Assembly: GCA_024305105.1 (NCBI GenBank)
Contig: JAMWZA010000002.1
Location: 1 to 64,000 of the forward strand
DNA length: 64,000 bases
Reading direction: 5' to 3'
From: Marinoscillum sp.
GTDB taxonomy: Bacteria > Bacteroidota > Bacteroidia > Cytophagales > Cyclobacteriaceae
Shown: positions 8,125 through 17,005 of the stretch, one piece after another
How positions within the stretch are numbered: the stretch's first letter is position 1
How the letters are laid out: each line of letters opens with the position of its first letter
The notes under the pieces: model-generated
Told to the model about the DNA's origin: nothing
What the model saw: only the letters and a program-made list of their open reading frames with translations
Databases searched by the model: none
Made by a program: the position numbers and the translations under genes

Positions 8125-8129
8125 AGGTA
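8122..8129 (-). promoter_or_regulatory. -7 promoter element for pepP-GNAT-RidA
   Basis: TACCTTTG on the minus strand fits TAnnTTTG. It is 28 nt upstream of the start codon and partly overlaps the palindrome. No clear -33 element. Confidence 0.45.
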
Positions 8130-8183
8130 GCATTTCTGATGATTTGCATGAAGAACATGAACAGCCTTATAAAAACGCTTAAA

Positions 8184-8220
8184 CAAAAAAAGGAGGCTAC
8201 AAGCCTCCTCTTTCGTTTTT
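8184..8220 (-). terminator. Terminator of the DUF7282-repeat lipoprotein gene
   Basis: AGGAGGCT/AGCCTCCT stem (8191-8198 with 8202-8209), 3-nt loop. On the minus strand it is followed by seven T and lies about 28 nt past the stop codon. A T-rich plus-strand flank could make it bidirectional. Confidence 0.85.
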
Positions 8221-8236
8221 ATACTCAATCCAAACT

Positions 8237-10381
8237 CTATTGAACAGTGAATGACACTACGACCACATCGCCATCGAAGATTTCGGGTCCATCTCCATTG
8301 TCTGGGAACCCATAAACTCCATCTGCGGGTGACTCAATGTGAAGCATTGGGTATAACATATCACCAGCTGTTTTGGAAACATCTCCCAGATCTACCAGTA
8401 CGACAGGGTTCGTTCCGGCTTGGACCATGGTTTGACCAATAACAGGCCCTGGCTTACCTGAACCATTATCTTCATGAATAACAATCCATCCGTCAACACC
8501 AGCAACTACCTCTCCAATTGTAACGGTATTCGATCCAGAAACCGCCTGATCCGCTACTGTCACCGAGGGAGCAGTAATGTCAATGGATGAGAACGTGATT
8601 GGTGCATCAAATCCACTTGTACCATCGAACTCATAAGCACCTACGGTACCGTTATCATTGTGCAGCATGATCCAAAGTATTTCTCCATCAGTAAGACTTT
8701 CTCCATCAGCCATGGAAATTTGTACATCAGTAGTCGTACCAGCATCAAGTGCCACAGGCTCTGAAATAATGCCCGGAGCTACAAAAGAACCGGCTCCATT
8801 GTCTCTGTGAATCACAACCCACGATGGTTGCCCTACTGTAATGCTCTCAACGGTAATCATGTCTTGGGATGTCACTTGATTATTAGCTGTAAATGAACCT
8901 GAGGGCGCACCGACGGTGAATGCCTGCGTCGTTATATGTCCATCAAAACCATTTGCTCCATCAAATTCATACTCACCTACTGTTCCATTTTCAGTATGTA
9001 GCATTACGTAAAGCACATCATCAGCCGCTGCTGCTTCTGTCAAAGTGATCATTACATCAGTAGAAGTTCCAGCATCAACTTGCACGGGTGTAGAAATGAT
9101 TTCTGGCACTTGAGGACCATCGTTGTTCGCGTTACTCGCATGTACAACTACCCAACCAGTAGCATTCATCGTGATTTCACCAACTGTGAGCATGTTGCCT
9201 TGTAGAACCTGATCACTTACAGTGATAGAACCTGATGGCGCCATTGTTTCAAAACCAACGACTACTACATCGTCACCAAAAATTTCCGGTCCATCTCCAT
9301 TATCAGGAAATCCATATTCACCATCAGCTGGAGATTCAATGTGTAGCATTGGAAACAGCATTTCACCACCAGCAAAAGTAGCATCATCCAAATCAACCAT
9401 TACATCACTATTCGATCCCGCAGATACCATTGTTTGTCCTAATACTGGCCCAGGAGCACCTTCGCCATTATCCGAATGAATTACTAACCAACCATCTACG
9501 GCAGCACTAACTTCTCCAATCGTTACCATGTTCTCACTAACCACTTGACTTTCTACCGTAATAGATGGTGCTGAAACGGTTATTGCAGTCATAACGATAT
9601 TGCCTTCAGCATCAAAAATCGGATTGTCAATACCACTGGCTCCGTCAAATTCATAATCTCCAGCTGCACCATCATCAGTATGCAGCATCACATAAAGTGT
9701 AGCACCATCTTCCAGACTAGAAAAATCTGTAAGTTCTATCATAAGATCATCTGTACTTCCTGCTTCCACTGGCAAAGCCTCAGAAATGATCGCTGGTACT
9801 TCTGGACCCGATTCCGCTGCAGCGTGAACAACAACAAAACCACTCCTATCCAGTGTCACATTAGAAACGTAAACCATATTCTGAGATAGCGTTTGATCCA
9901 TTACGGTTAAAGTTCCGGTAGGATCTCCTTCTGCTGAAAGCGTAATACTGGTCATTACTATATTCCCGGCATCATCCAAAATAGGACCGTCGAACCCGTT
10001 GGATCCGTCAAATTCATAAGTCCCTACCGTACCATCATCAGTATGTAGCATGACCCACACCACATCTCCATCTTCAATTTCAACATCACTGTTGAGCATT
10101 ACTTCCACATTTTCTGTGGTGCCAGAGCTGACCATTTTTGCTTCAGAAATGATATCTGGAACCACAGGACCGCTCCCATCCTCTGTAGAGGCATGAACTA
10201 CAATCCACCCATCTGCCCTCAGCGTAACACTCGATACAATTATGCTATTGTTTTCTGTCAACATCTGATCTGAAACCGTTATTGATCCTGTTGGATTCAT
10301 TGGCTCCATATCCTCTTCATCATCGTTACAACCAACAATAACAACTGATAATAATACCAGAAACCATGTTGATCTTTTCAT
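8237..10381 (-). CDS. Lipoprotein with six DUF7282-like repeats (A-A-B-A-A-B)
   Basis: I start at the internal ATG (10381), where MKRSTWFLVLLSVVIVGC is a lipoprotein signal with a lipobox cysteine; the track start is six codons upstream. The rest is six repeats of about 110-120 residues, each with 'V(T/S)V.DQ', 'GW(I/V)V(I/V)H', and a 'MLH' block. Repeats 1, 2, 4 and 5 (type A) have 'VPxIIS' and 'DGTVGxYEFDG'; repeats 3 and 6 (type B) have 'GPVxGQTMV' and 'HIESPADGxYGFPDNGDGPEIF'. I match these to DUF7282. An exported acidic surface lipoprotein is expected. Function unknown. Monocistronic, with its own terminator. Confidence 0.8.
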   Translation of the reverse strand: MKRSTWFLVLLSVVIVGCNDDEEDMEPMNPTGSITVSDQMLTENNSIIVSSVTLRADGWIVVHASTEDGSGPVVPDIISEAKMVSSGTTENVEVMLNSDVEIEDGDVVWVMLHTDDGTVGTYEFDGSNGFDGPILDDAGNIVMTSITLSAEGDPTGTLTVMDQTLSQNMVYVSNVTLDRSGFVVVHAAAESGPEVPAIISEALPVEAGSTDDLMIELTDFSSLEDGATLYVMLHTDDGAAGDYEFDGASGIDNPIFDAEGNIVMTAITVSAPSITVESQVVSENMVTIGEVSAAVDGWLVIHSDNGEGAPGPVLGQTMVSAGSNSDVMVDLDDATFAGGEMLFPMLHIESPADGEYGFPDNGDGPEIFGDDVVVVGFETMAPSGSITVSDQVLQGNMLTVGEITMNATGWVVVHASNANNDGPQVPEIISTPVQVDAGTSTDVMITLTEAAAADDVLYVMLHTENGTVGEYEFDGANGFDGHITTQAFTVGAPSGSFTANNQVTSQDMITVESITVGQPSWVVIHRDNGAGSFVAPGIISEPVALDAGTTTDVQISMADGESLTDGEILWIMLHNDNGTVGAYEFDGTSGFDAPITFSSIDITAPSVTVADQAVSGSNTVTIGEVVAGVDGWIVIHEDNGSGKPGPVIGQTMVQAGTNPVVLVDLGDVSKTAGDMLYPMLHIESPADGVYGFPDNGDGPEIFDGDVVVVSFTVQ

Positions 10382-10579
10382 TAATTCGTTAATTGTCATT
10401 TTTCATAGATTTTAAATAAAACATCTGTTTCAGCGTTTCATATGACCTACGAGGAGCCCTGGTGAGCTAGATTTATTTAATCTAATTTTTTCTTAAAAAA
10501 AGTCTATTTATAAATGATAACAACGACATTTAATCCAACATATAACCATATTGAGCAACATTTTAGCTAAAATTGAAGG

Positions 10580-11980
10580 ATGTCGATTCGGCTGATATTT
10601 ATTTGGATAATTCTTGTTTTTGAGATCTCCGAGGTTGTCGGTCAGGGAAAATTCTGGGTAACAAAAGAGGCAGCCGATCAATCGATGATTCTATCAAAAA
10701 AGCAACCAGCGATATGCTCGGATTGGCTGTCTATTTGTTCATATTCCTTATCAGAATCAGAGTTCAACACGCTCAATGAAAATGATATTTGGCTAGCTCC
10801 TGTACAAGCTTTTGAACAAAAGAATTTCACTGACAGAACCATATTTGGGTTCGCACTCGAACAACTAAAAGCAGAAAAATTCACCTCGGAAGGACTATCC
10901 GGTAAAGGGGTTAAAATAGGCATCATTGATGGGGGGTTTCTCGGAGCGGATGCTAATGAATCTCTCGCACACCTTTATTCTGAAAAGCAAATCAAGTTTT
11001 ACAAAGACTACATCACTCCTGATCTCAAACCTTATGGAGGATTGGCTGGGCTGGATGATAGCCATGGAACTGAAGTTTGGCAACTAATTGGAGGCTACAA
11101 TAAGCTTAAAAACATCCAATATGGACTTGCTACTGAGGCAGACTATTACCTCGCCAGAACAGATCATGGAGGATTTGAAAAACGGATAGAGGAAGACTAT
11201 TTAATCAAAGCTCTAGAAGATATGGAAGCTATGGGCATAAAACTGATCAACATTTCCCTGGGCTATAATCTTGGATTCAACAATGCTAAAGAGAATTACA
11301 AACCTGATCAAATGGATGGTAAAACCAGTCAGGTTGCAAGGGCTGTGGACTATGCGGCATTAAATAAGGGCATGTTGATCGTGGTAGCGGCTGGAAATGA
11401 AGGAAATCTCAAGTGGCGCACTCTAAGCACTCCAGGTGACGCCAAATACGCACTGACAGTTGGGTCCAGCAAACTCAAAGTATGGGATAAAATGGACTTC
11501 AGTAGTATTGGGCCAGATTATACTGATTTTGTTAAGCCGGACATTGCCGTCTATTCTACTCAGGGAACCTCTTTTTCCACTCCAGTTGTCACAGGAATGG
11601 CGGCTTGTTTGTGGCAGATGGACAGCACCCTCACTAATTTTGAAATCATCGATATTTTCAAAAAAGCTGGCAATTTCTATCCTTACCCAAACAACTACCT
11701 CGGATACGGGGTGCCTACTTGTGATGAAGTCCTGAAGGTTTACAGGAATATCCCGAGAGAAACTCCTCCGGTAATTACCACCTCGAAGAACAAAATAGGC
11801 GTCCCAATAAATAAGGGTACTGGCTATGTGGTGCTTTTTCATAAAAAGGACACTCGAAATGTCATGCATAGAAGTGTCATCAGAACGCCTGGTAAAAAAA
11901 TAAAAGTAAAACGCCCTGATGGAGCGGTTCAAACCAGTGTGCTAATGGGCACTGAAGTGATTGAAATTTTTTGGAAATAA
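10580..11980 (+). CDS. Secreted subtilisin-like serine protease (S8)
   Basis: Signal peptide, then a S8 catalytic domain. The triad is visible: Asp117 in 'VKIGIIDGGF', His162 in 'DDSHGTEV', Ser331 in 'QGTSFSTPVVTGM', with oxyanion-region 'VVAAGNEGN'. The domain ends near residue 380; the last 80 residues look like a short beta-rich tail ending 'TEVIEIFWK', not a clear type IX sorting domain. It is divergent from the repeat lipoprotein, with 198 nt between the starts. Expected to act in the periplasm or outside the cell; the substrate is not indicated. Confidence 0.9.
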   Translation: MSIRLIFIWIILVFEISEVVGQGKFWVTKEAADQSMILSKKQPAICSDWLSICSYSLSESEFNTLNENDIWLAPVQAFEQKNFTDRTIFGFALEQLKAEKFTSEGLSGKGVKIGIIDGGFLGADANESLAHLYSEKQIKFYKDYITPDLKPYGGLAGLDDSHGTEVWQLIGGYNKLKNIQYGLATEADYYLARTDHGGFEKRIEEDYLIKALEDMEAMGIKLINISLGYNLGFNNAKENYKPDQMDGKTSQVARAVDYAALNKGMLIVVAAGNEGNLKWRTLSTPGDAKYALTVGSSKLKVWDKMDFSSIGPDYTDFVKPDIAVYSTQGTSFSTPVVTGMAACLWQMDSTLTNFEIIDIFKKAGNFYPYPNNYLGYGVPTCDEVLKVYRNIPRETPPVITTSKNKIGVPINKGTGYVVLFHKKDTRNVMHRSVIRTPGKKIKVKRPDGAVQTSVLMGTEVIEIFWK

Positions 11981-12062
11981 ATTCAATTGGTTGTCCATTT
12001 TTGAAAAGACCCAACGTCTTTAGAGCAAACAGACAATTTTTTACATCAAACGAATTAAAATT

Positions 12063-12404
12063 ATGAAACAGTTTTTGTACTTATTCAGAGGTGGTGATGA
12101 TGGATACGCTAAACTTTCACCTAAAGAAATGCAAGCTCACATGGCCAAATGGGGAGAGTGGATGCTTAAAATTAGCCAGAATGACGAACCAGTTCCCGGG
12201 CTGCCATTACAAAATGAAGGCAAAGTAGTTTCCAAAGGCGGAGAACTCATTACCGATGGTCCCTACACAGAAGGCAAAGAAATAGTGGGTGGCTATGTGC
12301 TCGTAGAAGCCAATGACCTGGACCATGCCGTTACAATCTCCAAGGGTTGTCCCATCTTTGATTTCGGAGGAATCGTTGAAATCAGAGAAGCGGTACCTAT
12401 GTAG
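12063..12404 (+). CDS. YciI/DGPF-domain protein, partner of the ECF42 sigma factor
   Basis: 113 residues with the YCII-related fold and the family signature 'ITDGPYTEGKEIVGGYVLVEA'. Small proteins of this type are repeatedly found next to ECF42-class sigma factors, and such a gene follows here after a 368-nt spacer. The biochemical role is not established; some YciI relatives are small dehalogenase or hydrolase-like enzymes. Start ATG at 12063 gives the standard N-terminus 'MKQFLYLFRG'. Confidence 0.85.
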   Translation: MKQFLYLFRGGDDGYAKLSPKEMQAHMAKWGEWMLKISQNDEPVPGLPLQNEGKVVSKGGELITDGPYTEGKEIVGGYVLVEANDLDHAVTISKGCPIFDFGGIVEIREAVPM

Positions 12405-12407
12405 GGC

Positions 12408-12606
12408 ATGCTGAAAAGGCTCAGGAAGATCAGATACAAGGCGGCAAAGTGACAATGTTTGGTTATACTTTGAGCTGAAGCCAACAAAGTAGGTGGTCTT
12501 TCTAGCCGGATCGCATCTGAGGCTAACTCAAAATAACCAATCTATGATTATTTTGCTGCAAGGAAAAACGGCCTAATCTGGATAAAACCCTTGCACCTTG
12601 CTGAAA
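12408..12606. repeat. Long imperfect foldback (inverted-repeat) element
   Basis: Arms of roughly 75 nt (about 12408-12482 and 12521-12606) can pair. The clearest parts are TTGGTTAT with ATAACCAA (12459-12466/12533-12540), TTTGAG with CTCAAA (12469-12474/12527-12532) and AGCC with GGCT (12479-12482/12521-12524); pairing continues imperfectly outward (GGCGGCAAAG against TTTTGCTGCAAGG). A 38-nt loop separates the arms. No ORF or transposase. It could be a MITE-like relic or a structured RNA. Confidence 0.5.
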
Positions 12607-12700
12607 AAGTATTGAATCAAAAACTCTGTTTTGAGCATCTGATCAATCAATTCAACTTAAAATAGTGGTTTGTCAGCAGGCCCTATGTAAGCATTCAAAA

Positions 12701-12762
12701 GACTGTCTCAAAAGGTGTCATTTAGACCTGTCTGCCCGACAAGGCAGACTTATGAGACAGTC
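12701..12762. repeat. Inverted repeat with a nested GC-rich palindrome
   Basis: GACTGTCTCA (12701-12710) and TGAGACAGTC (12753-12762) are a perfect 10-bp inverted repeat. Between them sits a second hairpin, GTCTGCC (12730-12736) with GGCAGAC (12743-12749). It ends 11 nt before the likely sigma-factor start codon, so it could be an operator or transcript hairpin. Confidence 0.55.
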
Positions 12763-12772
12763 ACTTATCATT

Positions 12773-14026
12773 ATGACCGAACACTCAGTCAATAAGCTTG
12801 TCGATCACTTTTTCAGAAATGAATTTGGAAAAGCGGTTGCCCTATTGACCAGTAAATTTGGAACCCAGTACCTTGAAGCCGCAGAGGATGCAGTACAAGA
12901 AGCACTAACCAAGGCGATGCAAGTCTGGGGTTATGGACAAATCCCCGATAATCCCACTGGCTGGGTGATCCGAGTTGCACAGAACAAACTCATTGATCAC
13001 CTCAGAAAACTTCAGCGAGTCTATTACGCCACACAGCTACCGGAGACGGATTACGAATCACCAGAATTGCCCAGTGACGAGCAATTCAAAGATGAAATGA
13101 TCAAAATGATGTTTGCCTGTTGCAATCCTAAGCTCAGCACGGAATACCAGATTATTCTCACATTAAAAATACTTGGTGGCTTATCTATACGTGAGATTTC
13201 TTCAGCGCTTTTAAAAAAGGAAGAAACAATAGCTAAATCCTATACCAGAGCTAAAAAAAGATTCAAAGAGATCAATTTAAAACTGGAAATACCCGAAGCA
13301 GAAGAAATTCAAAACCGTCTTGATCGAATTCTCAAAATAGTCTACCTCCTATTCAATGAAGGGTACAAAAGCACAGAAGGAGAGCAGCTCATCAGAAAAG
13401 AGCTTTGCGAAGAGGCCATGAGACTCAATCAGCTATTGCTGGATAAACTCGAAACAAATTCCCAGTCTTGCCGAGCATTAATGGCGCTGATGCATTTTCA
13501 GGTAGCCCGTTTTGATGCTCGGGTAGATAGGAATGGAAACAGCGTTTCTCTGGAGACACAAGACCGGTCTATCTGGGATCAACAACACATTCTATTGGGC
13601 AATAGGTATTTAACAACCATTGAGGATGGCATGCAAAATACGTATTTCATCCAGGCCGCCATCAACGGCATTCACTGTGCTGCTGAGACTTATGCTTCCA
13701 CCAACTGGACCTACATATTGATGCTTTACAACCACTTGTATAATCTATCCGGGAATCCTATTGTAGCACTAAACCGAATCATCCCAATATCGAAAGTGCA
13801 TGGCGCTGAATTGGGACTGTTGGAATTGGAAAAAATCAAAGACCATGAATGCTTTAAAGGTAATTACTTAATATCCGCCACTGAAGCTGAACTGCTGATT
13901 CAATTAAAAAGAACTGATCAGGCGGTCGACAAACTGGCTCTCGCTATTGATTTATGTAAAAACATTCGGGAAAAGGATTTTTTAAGAGTGAAAATGAATC
14001 GTATTTGCGATAATCGGCGACCTTAA
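12773..14026 (+). CDS. ECF42-class RNA polymerase sigma factor with C-terminal extension
   Basis: Sigma region 2 ('EDAVQEALTKAMQVWGYGQ', 'PTGWVIRVAQNKLIDHLRK') and region 4 ('LTLKILGGLSIREISSALLK', 'ETIAKSYTRAKKRF') are followed by an alpha-helical C-terminal domain of about 230 residues ('LIRKELCEEAMRLNQLL', 'YFIQAAINGIHCAAETYAST'), the layout of ECF42 factors (DUF6596 type). I use ATG 12773 (MTEHSVNKL) instead of the track start at 12665, because the earlier residues are unlike sigma and encode the inverted repeat. No anti-sigma gene is adjacent. A CGATAATCG/CGATTATCG hairpin (14008-14040) brackets the stop codon but lacks a T-run. Confidence 0.9.
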   Translation: MTEHSVNKLVDHFFRNEFGKAVALLTSKFGTQYLEAAEDAVQEALTKAMQVWGYGQIPDNPTGWVIRVAQNKLIDHLRKLQRVYYATQLPETDYESPELPSDEQFKDEMIKMMFACCNPKLSTEYQIILTLKILGGLSIREISSALLKKEETIAKSYTRAKKRFKEINLKLEIPEAEEIQNRLDRILKIVYLLFNEGYKSTEGEQLIRKELCEEAMRLNQLLLDKLETNSQSCRALMALMHFQVARFDARVDRNGNSVSLETQDRSIWDQQHILLGNRYLTTIEDGMQNTYFIQAAINGIHCAAETYASTNWTYILMLYNHLYNLSGNPIVALNRIIPISKVHGAELGLLELEKIKDHECFKGNYLISATEAELLIQLKRTDQAVDKLALAIDLCKNIREKDFLRVKMNRICDNRRP

Positions 14027-14086
14027 TACGGCGATTATCGATATTCAACACTCAGAATGGAGATAGATCTTTTTCACTAAGATCAA

Positions 14087-15058
14087 TTAGGCCTTTTGGT
14101 TATTTAAGCTTAACAAATCAATTGATTTTCCACAGTTAAAATGCCCCTCTGGACAGCTCATCCTGCCATGAATCCCACATGGTCGGCATGGTAGTTTTTC
14201 GTTGGTTTCAGCAATAAACGACACGTCCGATAAAGGCCCAAACCCAAACGTAGGGACTGTTGAACAAAAAACAGCTGTGACAGATGCATTAACTGCTGAA
14301 GCGAAATGAAGTGGTGCCGAATCGTTGGTGTAATTCATTGTGGCATGTTTCATCAGTGCCGCTGATTGTAACATTGACAACTGTCCAGCTAAATTCGCTA
14401 CATCAGCTTCTCTGCAGTTTGCTGTTAATTCTTCACACAAATCGCGATCATTGGCAGACCCTAGCAAATAAACTTTCATCTCTGTATTCTGAATTAAAGC
14501 CAACCATTTGTCCAGAGGTGTTTTTTTGGTCTCCCAAATGGATCCCGGTGATATGGTTATATAAGGTCCTCGTGAGTACTTACTCTGAATTGCTTCTTCC
14601 ACATGATTGATATAGAGTCTCGGCCGCTCAATTCCTTCAGCAACAATATTTTCTAATAAAGATAAATTTCGTTCTACCTCATGCTGACCATTAAAATGAT
14701 GTGGGTATCGCTCCGAAAAAAGAAGTGAAAGTGGGTTAGACGAAAAGCCTATTGTCTGATCAGCTCCAGATAAAACAGTCATTAGCCCACTACTCAAAAA
14801 CCGATGCAAATTGATGACCACATCATAATTGACAGACCTAATGCTCCTAACGACTTCAATAAAACTTCTAACCTTTTTTCGTTTATTGAAGGTAAAAACC
14901 GTCCTAATAAATGGATGGTTATCAAACAACTCCGCATGGCCTTCCTTGACCAAAAAATCAATACGTGAATTGGGGAAATGCTTATGCATTTTCTCGGCGA
15001 CAGAAGTGGCCAAAACCACATCACCAATAAAAGCCGTCTGAATAATGAGTATCTGCAT
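14087..15058 (-). CDS. Glycosyltransferase family 9 (heptosyltransferase-like)
   Basis: 323 residues with the GT-B start 'MQILIIQTAFIGDVVLATSV' and C-terminal acceptor/nucleotide region 'MNYTNDSAPLHFASAVNASVTAVF', as in ADP-heptose:LPS heptosyltransferases. The tail has four cysteines ('LPCRPCGIHGRMSCPEGHFNCGKS') in the spacing seen in WaaF/WaaC-like proteins. Predicted role is sugar addition to LPS core at the inner face of the cytoplasmic membrane. A paralogue lies at 38890. It diverges from the M16 peptidase gene with only 43 nt between starts. Confidence 0.86.
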   Translation of the reverse strand: MQILIIQTAFIGDVVLATSVAEKMHKHFPNSRIDFLVKEGHAELFDNHPFIRTVFTFNKRKKVRSFIEVVRSIRSVNYDVVINLHRFLSSGLMTVLSGADQTIGFSSNPLSLLFSERYPHHFNGQHEVERNLSLLENIVAEGIERPRLYINHVEEAIQSKYSRGPYITISPGSIWETKKTPLDKWLALIQNTEMKVYLLGSANDRDLCEELTANCREADVANLAGQLSMLQSAALMKHATMNYTNDSAPLHFASAVNASVTAVFCSTVPTFGFGPLSDVSFIAETNEKLPCRPCGIHGRMSCPEGHFNCGKSIDLLSLNNQKA

Positions 15059-15086
15059 AAACTATGTTTGAGAGGTTTAAAATTAG

Positions 15087-15094
15087 TAAATTTG
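15087..15094 (+). promoter_or_regulatory. -7 promoter element abutting the M16 peptidase start
   Basis: TAAATTTG matches TAnnTTTG and ends 7 nt before the ATG. A TTTG lies 16 nt upstream (15067-15070), slightly closer than ideal. If used, the mRNA would be nearly or fully leaderless. Confidence 0.5.
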
Positions 15095-15101
15095 CGGCCC
15101 T

Positions 15102-16334
15102 ATGGAGGATCATGAGCTGATAGAGTTACCGAACGGGATTCGGATCATTCACAAACAGATAAGCAATACCAAAATAGCCCATGTAGGCATCATGCTCGAT
15201 ATCGGCAGCAGAGACGAGCTACCAGAAGAGCAGGGCATTGCACATTTCTGGGAGCACATGGCCTTTAAAGGAACCAGGAAGAGAAAATCCTTCCACATCA
15301 TCAATCGTCTGGATTCACTTGGTGGTGAATTGAACGCATACACCACTCGTGAAAAAATATGCTTCTACGCGTCTGTTTTGGACAATCATCTGGACAAAGC
15401 CGTGGAGCTTTTAGCTGACATCACGTTCAACTCTACTTTTCCAGAAAAGGAAATCGAAAAAGAACGGATGGTCATTCTAGAGGAAATGGCAATGTATCGC
15501 GATACTCCTGAAGATGCCATCCAGGACGACTTTGATGAACTCGTTTTTCGCAATCACCCGCTGGGCAGCAACATTCTAGGGACAGAAGATACTGTAGGTA
15601 GGTTCAAGCAGGGTGACTTTAAATCCTTTCTCGAGAGAAATCTGAATACAGAAAAGATCATCCTGTCAAGTGTAGGCAACTACTCAGCGAAAAAGCTGAA
15701 AAAATTAGCGGAAAAATACCTGGAGTCCGTCCCTCACAAAAATCACACTCCTCAGCGCAGTTACTTCCAGGATTCTGAACCGATTGTTCAAACAGTCGAA
15801 AAACCGATAACACAAGCCCATGTGGCGCTCGGCCGAACCAGCTACAGCTTAAGGGATGAAAACCGCATCCCTTTTTTCCTGCTTATCAATATCCTGGGAG
15901 GTCCGAGTATGAATTCTCGTTTAAACCTGTCACTTCGTGAAAAACATGGTTTTGTCTATGGAATCGATGCAAGCTATACACCGTATTACGAAACCGGGTC
16001 TTTGGGAATCTATTTTGCAACAGACCCTAAAAACCTCAAGAAAAGCCTGAAACTCATTGATAAGGAATTTGACTTACTGAAGAAAAAACCGATGGGATAC
16101 ATGCAGCTTCATAAAGCGAAGCAGCAACTCAAAGGCCAGCTAGCCATGTCCGAAGAAAACAACAATGCAATCATGCTGATGATGGCTAAAAGCATGTTAG
16201 ACATGAATAAAATTCCAGATATCAACGAGCTGTTCGAACAGATCGACAATGCCTCAGCCGAGCAGCTGATGGAGCTGGCCAGAGCAAATTTCGATAAGGA
16301 TAAGATGTCCCAGTTAACTTTCCTTCCAAAGTAG
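15102..16334 (+). CDS. M16-family zinc peptidase (insulinase/processing-peptidase type)
   Basis: 410 residues. The inverted zinc motif HxxEH is 'HFWEH' (H48, E51, H52), with the downstream glutamate expected in 'EKERMVILEEMAMYRDTPED'. The C-terminal half carries the second, inactive M16 domain ('FLLINILGGPSMNSRLNLSLREKHGFVYGI'). No signal peptide is seen, so cytoplasmic as read. The first gene of a three-gene co-directional run (33-nt gap to the methyltransferase). Confidence 0.92.
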   Translation: MEDHELIELPNGIRIIHKQISNTKIAHVGIMLDIGSRDELPEEQGIAHFWEHMAFKGTRKRKSFHIINRLDSLGGELNAYTTREKICFYASVLDNHLDKAVELLADITFNSTFPEKEIEKERMVILEEMAMYRDTPEDAIQDDFDELVFRNHPLGSNILGTEDTVGRFKQGDFKSFLERNLNTEKIILSSVGNYSAKKLKKLAEKYLESVPHKNHTPQRSYFQDSEPIVQTVEKPITQAHVALGRTSYSLRDENRIPFFLLINILGGPSMNSRLNLSLREKHGFVYGIDASYTPYYETGSLGIYFATDPKNLKKSLKLIDKEFDLLKKKPMGYMQLHKAKQQLKGQLAMSEENNNAIMLMMAKSMLDMNKIPDINELFEQIDNASAEQLMELARANFDKDKMSQLTFLPK

Positions 16335-16366
16335 AACAGGGCATAAAAATCAATTAGTTTTACACC

Positions 16367-17005
16367 ATGGATTTTCTACCGGATCATCTACAGCAATATG
16401 TGGAGCAGCACTCCGAACCTGAGAGTGAACTACTGAGACGTATCAACAGGGAAACACATCTCAATGTGCTTAAGCCAAGGATGCTTTCGGGTCACCTGCA
16501 AGGTCGGGTACTTTCAATGCTTAGTCACATGATCAAGCCGAAACACATCTTGGAAATAGGCACCTACACTGGATATTCGGCACTTTCACTGGCGGAGGGT
16601 TTAGCTAAAAATGGCAAGTTGATTACGATTGATGTCAATGAAGAGCTTGAAAATCAGGTCAATGGATACTTTCACGAATCTCCTTTCAAAGACCAGATTG
16701 AATTTATGATCGGCAATGCACAAGAAATCATCCCCAATCTGAGTTATGAATGGGACATGGTTTTTATTGATGCAGATAAATCGAGCTATTCCAATTACTT
16801 CGAAATGACACTCCCACAGCTAAAATCAGGTGGCTTTCTGATCATTGACAATGTGCTTTGGAGTGGTAAAGTAGCTGAATCGGATAAAAATGATAAAGCC
16901 ACTGAATCCATGCGAGCATTTAATAAAATGGTCAACAACCATCCCGGAGTACAAAGCGTATTATTCCCTATACGCGATGGGCTGATGATTCTAAGAAAAC
17001 TATGA
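16367..17005 (+). CDS. SAM-dependent O-methyltransferase (COMT-like)
   Basis: 212 residues of the PF01596-type O-methyltransferase fold: SAM-binding 'HILEIGTYTGYSALSLAEGL', 'LITIDVNEELENQV', and the metal/catalytic region 'DMVFIDADKSSYSNYF' and 'LIIDNVLWSGKV'. The Asp residues of 'DADK' and 'DNV' match the divalent-metal ligands of the family. The acceptor is unknown. Its stop overlaps the next gene's ATG by 4 nt (ATGA), so they are translationally coupled. Confidence 0.9.
   Translation: MDFLPDHLQQYVEQHSEPESELLRRINRETHLNVLKPRMLSGHLQGRVLSMLSHMIKPKHILEIGTYTGYSALSLAEGLAKNGKLITIDVNEELENQVNGYFHESPFKDQIEFMIGNAQEIIPNLSYEWDMVFIDADKSSYSNYFEMTLPQLKSGGFLIIDNVLWSGKVAESDKNDKATESMRAFNKMVNNHPGVQSVLFPIRDGLMILRKL

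Noticed and set aside
8237-10381. CRISPR-like or tandem DNA repeat array
   Set aside because: Periodicity is that of protein domains (about 340 nt) with diverged DNA, not short identical repeats.
11423-11932. 169-aa minus-strand ORF inside the subtilase gene
   Set aside because: Shadow of the well-supported S8 protease; no domain, odd composition.
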